From the NCBI GenBank assembly GCA_963737555.1, contig CAVTTB010000004.1, forward strand, positions 124,001 to 188,000: 64,000 nt of DNA. The letters are read 5' to 3'. A program made the translations under genes and the position numbers. A model generated the notes under the pieces. It did no database searches, was not told the DNA's origin, and was given only the letters and a program-made list of their open reading frames with translations. The stretch is from JAHJQQ01 sp963737555 (GTDB taxonomy: Bacteria > Pseudomonadota > Gammaproteobacteria > Thiohalobacterales > Thiohalobacteraceae). The first letter of the stretch is position 1. Every line of letters begins with the position of its first letter. This document shows positions 57,648 through 64,000 of the stretch, one piece after another.

Positions 57648-58156
57648 ATTTGTGACGTTATCGGCATTTGCGGCACCGAACTTGAACTCGCAGACCTGCT
57701 CAAACCACGCGGGAATCTTCCAATAAATACTATATTATTCAATATAGTTACAACATATAGCATTGCATCCTCACATGATAAATCTCCTCCCCCAATACGG
57801 GGGTAGTTCTGTAACGACGCACTGGGTGCCCAGCTTAGTTGAGCAACACTGCTGAATCTGGCAACAACGTGGCTCCCGACGGTGAGCCTGTGATTCAGAA
57901 CCAGGGTGATGCTGTTACATCAAAGCGGGACGTATACATGAGGCTAAATACATCGAACCCTGCAAGTTGGTGCATGTGCATGACGAGGCATTTAGGTTTG
58001 TTGCGGATGGCTGAAGCGTATTGCCAGTAGATTATATGCGCGGCAAACGAGACTGGTTTGACGAGGGGCTCGCGGGTTTCCGGCATTCCCGGCGTGATTC
58101 ATACCCAGGCATTTGCCACTTGCTGCGCCTGAATTCATTGCTTTCGGTTAAGCACA
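57648..58156. other. 509-bp region without a gene
   Basis: The segment nearest the surface-protein gene is AT-rich (57725-57780, ATATTATTCAATATAG) and is its likely promoter. A small palindrome CCCCCAATACGGGGG lies at 57789-57803. From about 57830 to 58156 nothing recognisable is seen; the only frames are short and without ribosome sites. It ends at the stop of the fbpC-like gene. Confidence 0.5.
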
Positions 58157-59230
58157 CTATTCACTCACAACACGCGCGACCTGCTCCGCCTGCGGGAACA
58201 TCACTAGATGATCCACCTCGACGCGGATACCCAACAATCCGCCGATCGCATGATCGTGATGACTCGGTGCAAGACACAATACGCGCGTACCGCTGGCCAG
58301 TTCCAGCGTGTAGAGAAACTCCGCGCCGCGGAATGCCTTGGAGACAACCTTGGCTTGCAACGGACTTTGGTCGTCGTGTTGAATATCATCCGGTCGTAGT
58401 AGTAAATCCAGCTTACAGCCGAGTTTGCAGCCACTCGGTAATGTGCCGTGCAACACACCGAGTTCGGTGCGCACCTGCCCTTGGTCCGACACTTCACCCG
58501 GCAATATCACACCCTGACCGATAAAGTCAGCGACAAATCGATTGCCGGGTCGGTGATAAAGATTGTAGCCGCTGTCCCACTGCATAATCTTGCCCGCACT
58601 CATCACACCGATCTCGTCGGCCATCGCAAAGGCTTCGTGCTGGTCGTGCGTAACCAGAATAGCGGTAACTTCTTCATCGCGCAGGATGTCGCGCACCTCG
58701 CGCGCGAGTTGTTCGCGCAACTCGGCGTCCATGCTTGAAAATGGTTCATCCATCAGCAGCAGGTCGGGACGTGGCGCCATGGCACGTGCCAGTGCTACGC
58801 GTTGTTGCTGGCCACCGGAAAGTTGATGCGGATATTGTTTTTCATATTCAGGCAGGCCCACCAGTTTCAACAATGAATGCAGGCGTGCGCGACGTTCGCG
58901 CTCGGAGAGATGTCGCAGGCCGAAGCTGATGTTGTCACCGACAGTGAGATGCGGAAACAAGGCAAAATCCTGAAATACCATGCCGACCCGGCGTTGCTCG
59001 GGTGGCAGGGCCCAACCGGCGTGACTCACCACTTGGCCGCGCATGCGGATCTCGCCGCCCTGCAAGGTTTCGAATCCGGCAATCGCGCGCAACAGCGTGG
59101 TTTTGCCGCAGCCGCTCGGTCCCAACAGGCAGCCGATCCGTCCGGCATCCAGCGCAAATGACACCTGCCGCACCACCGGTTCACCACCGTATCCGGCTAC
59201 GACATCCTGTACTTCGAGTATTTTATTCAT
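58157..59230 (-). CDS. fbpC: Fe3+ ABC transporter ATP-binding protein (FbpC-like)
   Basis: 357 residues from the ATG at 59230, which overlaps the permease stop. Walker A is GPSGCGKTT, Q-loop VFQDFALFPHLTV, signature LSGGQQQR, Walker B LLLMDEP, and H-loop THDQHEA. The C-terminal TOBE-like domain (LLLRPDDIQ) is present. It powers ferric iron import with FbpA and FbpB. The order A-B-C on one strand with overlap B/C shows an operon. Confidence 0.92.
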   Translation of the reverse strand: MNKILEVQDVVAGYGGEPVVRQVSFALDAGRIGCLLGPSGCGKTTLLRAIAGFETLQGGEIRMRGQVVSHAGWALPPEQRRVGMVFQDFALFPHLTVGDNISFGLRHLSERERRARLHSLLKLVGLPEYEKQYPHQLSGGQQQRVALARAMAPRPDLLLMDEPFSSMDAELREQLAREVRDILRDEEVTAILVTHDQHEAFAMADEIGVMSAGKIMQWDSGYNLYHRPGNRFVADFIGQGVILPGEVSDQGQVRTELGVLHGTLPSGCKLGCKLDLLLRPDDIQHDDQSPLQAKVVSKAFRGAEFLYTLELASGTRVLCLAPSHHDHAIGGLLGIRVEVDHLVMFPQAEQVARVVSE

Positions 59231-60938
59231 GGCGTGACCGGGCGTGCGTGATGCTGCGACTGAGGAGAATGACCGGAATGATACCGGCAAGTACGATGGT
59301 CAGCGATGCCGTTGCGGCATCGGCCAAACGTTCGTCGGCAGCAAGTTCATAGGTGCGTACTGCCAGTGTATTGAAATTGAACGGTCGCAATACTAACGTC
59401 GCCGGCAGTTCCTTGAGCACATCGACAAACACCAGCAGCATGGCGGTGATGAGGCTGCCACGCAGCATCGGCATATGCACACGTTTCAGAACTTGACTCG
59501 GACTGTGCCCCAGTACTCGCGCAGCGTCGTCCATGCTCGGCCGGATCTTGCCAAGTCCCGCCTCGACCGTCTGCAGGGCCACGGCCAGAAACCGCACCAT
59601 GTAGGCGAACAACAAGGCGATCAAGGTACCGCTGAGCAGCAGGCCGCTCGACCAACCGAAGTGAGCGCGCAGCCAGGTATCGAGGGTGTTATCCAACCAC
59701 GCGAACGGGATCATCACACCGACAGCGATCACCGTGCCGGGAATGGCATAACCCAGACCCGCCACGCGTACCGCGAACTGCACCGTACGGTCACTGTGCA
59801 GACGTCGGCCATAAGCCATAAACAGACCGACCGCCAACGTCACCAATGCGGCACTGCCCGCCAGCAGGAGGCTATTGAGGGTAAGCCGGAGAAAAGAGGC
59901 GTCAACGACATTCGGCGCGGTGCGCACCGTCCACACCAGGAGTTGTCCGGCCGGCAATACGAAGCCGAATAACAACGGGATCAGACACAATGCAAGACCC
60001 ACCGCCATACGCCAGCCAGTCAATCGATGACGCGGCAGTGAACGCTGGCGCTGGCCGGTTTCGTGATAGCGTGCCGCCCGGCGCGACCAACGCTCAAGCA
60101 TGATCAGCACAAAGACGAACACCATCAGCAATGCCGACAGTTGTGCGGCAGCGACAGCATCTCCCAAACCGAACCAGGTGCGGAAAATGCCGGTGGTAAA
60201 GGTGGAAATGCCGAAATATTGCACGGTGCCGTAGTCGGCCAGCGTCTCCATGAGCGCCAGCAGTAGCCCGGCGATGATCGCCGGTCGCGCCATCGGCAAG
60301 GCCACGCGCAGAAATGTGTGCATCGGTGTGGCGCCAAGCGTGCGGCTGACTTCCAGCACACAGACCGACTGCTCCAGAAATGCGGCGCGCGCCAGCAGAT
60401 AAACATACGGGTAGAGCACCAACGACAACATGATGATCGCGCCCGGCAGCGAACGGATGTTCGGAAACCAGTAATCGCCGTAGCCCCAGCCAGACAGCTC
60501 GCGCAAGGCGCTCTGCAATGGGCCGGCGAAATCGAGCAGGCCGGTGTAGGTATACGCGATGATGTAAGCAGGTATGGCCATGGGCAGCAGCAAGGCCCAC
60601 TCGAATAGCCGACGACCGGGAAACTCGCAGGTAGCACTGACCCACGCTGTTGATACACCGAGCAGTAATGTGCCGACACCGACACCGAGCATCAGCAACA
60701 ACGAGTTCACGACGTAATCGGGTAACGAAGTGTGCGCGAGATGCTGCCAGACATCTGTGGCCGGCTGCAGTAAAAAACCAAATACCGTGAGTATGGGCAT
60801 GGCCACGACCAACGCCACCAGCACGATGGCAGCACGCCAGCCGGGCATGAGCTTCCAGTGTTGCGCCGAGAGCCGGTGGTGCGTGATCGGAATGCTGTTC
60901 AATGCGCGGGTCCGCAATGCTGGCGGACTGCTATGCAC
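59223..60938 (-). CDS. fbpB: Fe3+ ABC transporter permease (FbpB-like)
   Basis: 571 residues: a fused permease with twelve membrane segments, two BPD_transp_1 domains. EAA-loop motifs are visible in VSRTLGATPMHTFLRVALPMARPAI and near DDAARVLGHSPSQVLKRV. The first domain begins PGWRAAIVLVALVVAMPIL. The GTG at 60938 is the most upstream start; initiation further in is possible because no well-spaced ribosome site is seen. It overlaps fbpC by 8 bp and lies 34 bp after fbpA. Confidence 0.9.
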   Translation of the reverse strand: MHSSPPALRTRALNSIPITHHRLSAQHWKLMPGWRAAIVLVALVVAMPILTVFGFLLQPATDVWQHLAHTSLPDYVVNSLLLMLGVGVGTLLLGVSTAWVSATCEFPGRRLFEWALLLPMAIPAYIIAYTYTGLLDFAGPLQSALRELSGWGYGDYWFPNIRSLPGAIIMLSLVLYPYVYLLARAAFLEQSVCVLEVSRTLGATPMHTFLRVALPMARPAIIAGLLLALMETLADYGTVQYFGISTFTTGIFRTWFGLGDAVAAAQLSALLMVFVFVLIMLERWSRRAARYHETGQRQRSLPRHRLTGWRMAVGLALCLIPLLFGFVLPAGQLLVWTVRTAPNVVDASFLRLTLNSLLLAGSAALVTLAVGLFMAYGRRLHSDRTVQFAVRVAGLGYAIPGTVIAVGVMIPFAWLDNTLDTWLRAHFGWSSGLLLSGTLIALLFAYMVRFLAVALQTVEAGLGKIRPSMDDAARVLGHSPSQVLKRVHMPMLRGSLITAMLLVFVDVLKELPATLVLRPFNFNTLAVRTYELAADERLADAATASLTIVLAGIIPVILLSRSITHARSRHE

Positions 60939-60972
60939 CCCGCCCTGATTTTATCGCTGTCGTGACGACAGC

Positions 60973-62002
60973 CTATTTCCAGCCGGCGCGATCCATGAGC
61001 CGAACGGCTTCGGCATTATACTGGCCGAGTTGGTGCAGGCCCAGGCTATCGGATTTGAATGTGCCGAAACCGGCGAGCGTCTTGCTCATTGCGATGTTCG
61101 CGCGGATCGGATATTCGTGATTCACCTCGGCGTACCAAGCCTGCGCCTCATCGCTGGCCAGAAACTCGATGAGCTTCACGGCATTGTCACGATGCCGCGC
61201 GGCGACGGTAACGCCAATCCCGCTGACATTCACGTGCGCGCCGCGATCCTGTTGATTGGGCCAGAAGACTTTGAGCTTTTGTGCCGCCTCGCGTTGGGCC
61301 GAGTCTTCGTCATTCAGCATCGAGGCCAGATAGTAGGTGTTGATCACAACCACATCGCACTGGCCTGCGGCCGCCGCCAGCACCTGATCACGGTCTCCGC
61401 CCACCGGTGGACGGGCAAAGTTGGCCACCAGCCCCTTCGCCCAGGTTTCGGTCGCTGCCACATCGCTGTGCGCAATCATCGAGGCCACCAGTGACTGGTT
61501 GTAGATGTTGTCGGAAGAGCGGATACAGATACGGCCTTTCCACTTGGGATCGGCAAGCGCTTCATAGGTTGAGAGTTCGTTGGCGTGTACGCGCTCGGTC
61601 ACATACGCGATCGGTCGGGCACCGCACTGACAGGCCGAACCAATGCCCCTGCGGGTCGCGGTAGGTGGCCGGCACCAACGCATTGAGCGCGGCCGACTCC
61701 ACCGGTGCCAGCACCCCTGCTTCCTGGGCACGGTGCAGACGCCCGGCATCGCTGGTGAGCAGCAGGTCGGCCGGACTGTTGCGGCCTTCGTTTTTCAGTC
61801 GCTCCAGCAAGGCATCCTCTTTGCCGGTGACCAAATTGACCTTGATGCCAGTTTTGTCCGTGAATTTGTCGAGCAAGGGCTTGATCAGGTCTTCCTTGCG
61901 GGCGGAGTAGATATTGACCTCTTCAGCCGCCTGTAACGGACTTGCCAGCGCGCATAGAACCAGAATCGCCGACACTCCAACTCGAAATTTATGCATGCCC
62001 AT
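60973..62002 (-). CDS. fbpA: Fe3+ ABC transporter substrate-binding protein (FbpA-like, frameshifted in this sequence)
   Basis: Two frames join to about 343 residues. Signal peptide (FRVGVSAILVLCALASPLQAAEE), then EVNIYSARKEDLIKPLLDKF and GKEDALLERLKNEGRNSPADLLL; the C-part has YVTERVHANELSTYEAL and VVVINTYYLASML, whose adjacent tyrosines are the usual Fe3+ ligands. A surplus base near 61630 breaks it; removal gives GLSVRARPIAYVTE. It binds ferric iron in the periplasm and hands it to FbpBC. A Fur-box-like site lies 30 bp upstream. Confidence 0.92.
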
Positions 62003-62031
62003 CTCGTGACCACCCTAAATCAGCTATTAAT

Positions 62032-62050
62032 AATGATATAGATTATCATT
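62032..62050 (-). promoter_or_regulatory. Fur-box-like operator upstream of fbpA
   Basis: On the minus strand AATGATAATCTATATCATT has the palindromic TGATAAT-n-ATTATCA layout with 5 of 7 matches in the second half. It lies 30 bp before the fbpA start codon, where iron-dependent repression by Fur would be expected. The match is by eye. Confidence 0.75.
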
Positions 62051-62066
62051 TACAATTGATCGGGCG

Positions 62067-62787
62067 TCAATATGCTTGTTTAGTGCGCTGGGCATACACC
62101 AGGCAAGTGCTGCATAGGCATCGGTGTCGAGCGGATAGACAGCAATACCGATGCTCACGGTTACCTCTGGCCTAATGCCCTGCGCAATATCCATCGCCGT
62201 AGCACGTACCTGTTCGCACAGCCGCTCGGCGATCACGGTGGCGCCCGCTCCGTTTGTTTCCGGCAGCATGATGATGAATTCCTCGCCGCCGTAGCGCGCC
62301 ACCACATCGTTGGGGCGTAGCGCATCGTAGATCCGATCAGCAACACTCCTGAGGACGATGTCACCGACCGGATGCCCGTAACGGTCGTTGACGGTCTTGA
62401 AATAATCCACGTCGACCATCAATAAAGCCAGAACCCGCCCATGCCGTTGAGAGCGCGATCTCCAGATCCAACAGCCGCTGAAATTCCTTGCGATTGAACA
62501 GCCCCGTGAGCTGATCACGAACGAGACAGATTGCGTAGGTTGTCGCGGTCGCGCCTCAATGCGAACGCCATATCGTTGAACGTATGTGCGACGCTACCGA
62601 TTTCGTTGCTGAAAGGGATGGCGATGCGATGATCGAGATTCCCGATAATGAATTCTTGAGCGCCTTCCAGATGACTCAACTGCGCGCCTCCCATCGCTGA
62701 ACCAATATTGGGCGGATTCGATAATATTAGCAGCCAATCATATGCAATCTTACTGTCTAAAATAGCGGGAAAAATGTTCGCTCGCAC
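62067..62787 (-). pseudogene. HAMP-GGDEF remnant, truncated and frameshifted
   Basis: NLDHRIAIPFSNEIGSVAHTF is the end of a HAMP domain; a GGDEF domain follows (DQLTGLFNRKEFQRLLDLE, LLMVDVDYFKTVNDRYGH, RYGGEEFIIML, VSIGIAVYPLDTDAY). Surplus T bases near 62519 and near 62456 break the frame. The sensor part that should precede HAMP is missing, and the end lacks the usual ALYxAKxxGRN motif; the open frame otherwise runs on through the Fur box. The catalytic core itself is intact, but the gene looks like a remnant. Confidence 0.7.
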
Positions 62788-62978
62788 AGCTGATAAATGG
62801 AGTCTTCCGCGGGGCCCATTGCCCGATTTAGCCTTGAATTTCCGGCATCAACTACCAGAGCCGATCGGGTTCGTTTTGGTCAGTAGTCGAAACCCGTCCA
62901 GTTCGTATGCATTCGCTTTGTTTACCTGCGCTATCAAACCACGCTAACCTTCCGGGGTAGATTACTGAGGAAGCCCCG

Positions 62979-63203
62979 ATGTCAGACCGCTTAATGATTT
63001 TGCCCGCCCGTGAACCTGGGCAGACACGCCTGGTGCGCATGCCCGCCGACCTGGAAGACCACGAAGCCTACCGTCATGTGACTGGACTGATCGCCCAGGT
63101 GGAGGAAACCCAACCCGGATATGACTGGGACGATATCGCTGCGATTCTCGAGGACCACGGCTTTGAGTCGGTGGATTTCGTGCTGGGTCCAGCGCTGGAT
63201 TGA
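62979..63203 (+). CDS. Small acidic conserved-looking protein
   Basis: 74 residues with a GAGG-type ribosome site (TGAGGAAG) eight bases before ATG. The sequence is acidic and soluble, with ARMPADLEDHEAYRHVTGLI-like helix content (VRMPADLEDHEAYRHVTG) and YDWDDIAAILEDHGFESVDF. I recognise no named family. Codon use fits the surroundings, so it is likely a real gene. Confidence 0.7.
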   Translation: MSDRLMILPAREPGQTRLVRMPADLEDHEAYRHVTGLIAQVEETQPGYDWDDIAAILEDHGFESVDFVLGPALD

Positions 63204-63408
63204 GCGTTTTTCTGGAAGCCGGAAGCCCTAAATTACAGGGCCGGAGTGCGCTGAAAAAATGTTGTATTTCAATAAAATTGTGGGGTAGACTCGCCTTCGT
63301 TGCACGTAGGCTAGGTGTTTCAGAAGCTCTCTTGAGATCTCCTGCAAGTGTCCTTACCGTACATTGCAATAAACCACCACGTTATCGAATTTGTTTGAGG
63401 TAAGTTAC

Positions 63409-63615
63409 ATGGCTACTGGTACCGTAAAATGGTTCAACGAATCGAAGGGCTTTGGCTTCATCGCACCTTCGGATGGCAGCGCTGATGTGTTCGTGCACTT
63501 CTCCGCTATCGAAGGTAAGGGCTTCAAGACATTGGCCGAAGGCCAGGCTGTCAGCTACGAAGTCGAGAAGGGTCCGAAGGGCCTACAGGCAACACACGTA
63601 AACGTGCAGAGCTGA
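63409..63615 (+). CDS. Cold-shock protein, CspA family
   Basis: 68 residues: MATGTVKWFNESKGFGFIAP with RNP1 KGFGFI, then VFVHFSAI (RNP2) and GPKGLQATHVNV. Preceded by TGAGG seven bases upstream and by a 200-bp gap that probably contains a long 5' leader. It differs from the copy at 16042 mostly in the middle loop. A good terminator follows at 63644. Confidence 0.96.
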   Translation: MATGTVKWFNESKGFGFIAPSDGSADVFVHFSAIEGKGFKTLAEGQAVSYEVEKGPKGLQATHVNVQS

Positions 63616-63643
63616 TCTAAACCTGATTCCATCCGGTATCAGG

Positions 63644-63680
63644 AAACCCCGCAGGTGTCATACCTGCGGGGTTTTCTTTT
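63644..63680 (+). terminator. Intrinsic terminator after the cold-shock gene
   Basis: AAACCCCGCAGGT (63644-63656) and ACCTGCGGGGTTT (63662-63674) form a 13-bp perfect stem with a five-base loop, followed by TTCTTTTTT. It ends the csp transcript 29 bp after the stop codon. Confidence 0.93.
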
Positions 63681-63706
63681 TTCAGAGCCTCGTAATTAGT
63701 TACTAA

Positions 63707-63979
63707 TCACCATTCAATGACATGCAATGTATTGCTCGCCGTCGAAATCAATGCGCGTTTAGCCTGCGCCGAAAGCTTTTTGATCGCCGCCTCACGTTGA
63801 CTTGCCGAACTGCGCGTATGCCCCTGTTCCAGATACACCACCGGTCCGGGCATACGGCCACGGAAATATTTCGCCCCACGCTGATCGGCATGCTGCGCAA
63901 CCCGCCGCTCTAGATTGTTGGTGATGCCGGTGTACAGCGAATCGTCCGAGCAGAAAATCATGTAAACGACCCAGTTCAT
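63707..63979 (-). CDS. GIY-YIG domain protein (YhbQ/UPF0213-like)
   Basis: 90 residues from the ATG at 63979, which has GTGAG seven bases upstream; an ATG at 63985 is also in frame. WVVYMIFCSDDSLYTGITNNLERRVAQH is the GIY-YIG catalytic motif with the conserved Arg, followed by REAAIKKLSAQAKRALI. Small single-domain members are widespread; YhbQ has been linked to DNA nicking and R-loop handling, but function is weakly known. Confidence 0.92.
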   Translation of the reverse strand: MNWVVYMIFCSDDSLYTGITNNLERRVAQHADQRGAKYFRGRMPGPVVYLEQGHTRSSASQREAAIKKLSAQAKRALISTASNTLHVIEW

Positions 63980-64000
63980 GATCATCTCACCGCACCTGTT

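Noticed and set aside
1..64000. Programmed +1 ribosomal frameshifting as an explanation for the many breaks (all are surplus bases, as in prfB).
   Set aside because: The contexts share no slippery motif, most are not at stop codons, and unrelated housekeeping genes are hit, sometimes twice or more. Insertion error is simpler.

Overview
The window is chromosomal DNA from a gammaproteobacterium. The main evidence is gene order: trxB - aat - bpt - infA - clpA/clpS - csp - icd, followed by a Nudix gene - mnmA - hflD - purB, is a classic gammaproteobacterial arrangement. orn, rsgA and ppsR/ppsA also occur in forms typical of that class. I cannot name a genus. A bacterial voltage-gated Na+ channel (BacNav), an NhaR-type regulator, cytochrome genes and a ferric-iron ABC transporter suggest a free-living respiring environmental bacterium.

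Layout. 0-6 kb: the end of a Sel1-repeat gene, a fused isomerase-like/methyltransferase gene, and a minus-strand membrane and stress run (htpX - BacNav - TerC - rhodanese lipoprotein - VC0807-like). 6-13 kb: nhaR, ald, trxB, a nest of REP-type palindromes, a FemAB/GNAT-like gene, aat, bpt and infA. 13-26 kb: clpA/clpS (with aat and bpt the whole bacterial N-degron pathway lies together), a cold-shock gene, icd, a periplasmic protein, nudJ, mnmA, hflD, acnA and purB. 26-28 kb: an acetyltransferase, a conserved hypothetical protein and an orphan secretin-N-like protein, tightly packed. 28.0-29.4 kb: two small lipoprotein genes, each followed by an attC-like site, read as integron gene cassettes. 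30-38 kb: a Pat-type protein acetyltransferase divergent from a histone-deacetylase-family enzyme, a phospholipase-D-like protein, a damaged YhcG-type nuclease, a DsbA-family protein, and ppsR divergent from ppsA. 41-45.6 kb: cytochrome b561-like protein, two small membrane proteins, TrhA, a VIT1-like protein and the CbpA/CbpM chaperone pair. 45.7-50 kb: orn, an M48 protease, a small cytochrome c, phhB and rsgA. 50-57.6 kb: a two-component system, a PAS-GGDEF cyclase, and a large CSLREA/beta-helix surface protein directly upstream of the cyclase. 58-62 kb: an Fbp-type Fe3+ transporter with a Fur-box-like site. 62-64 kb: a HAMP-GGDEF remnant, a small conserved gene, a second cold-shock gene and a GIY-YIG protein.

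Data quality. At least a dozen genes, several normally essential (clpA, icd, mnmA, acnA, purB, ppsA, rsgA), are split by frameshifts. Wherever I could resolve the break, removing surplus base(s) restores the family sequence; I found no case that required adding a base. That points to insertion-type sequence errors rather than gene decay, so these loci are annotated as single genes spanning the break.

Mobile and repeat DNA: a MITE-like element of about 150 bp with terminal inverted repeats (two full copies, one remnant), REP palindromes, large inverted repeats before purB, a tandem hairpin repeat before aat, and the cassette pair. I saw no tRNA, rRNA, CRISPR array, prophage or transposase gene.
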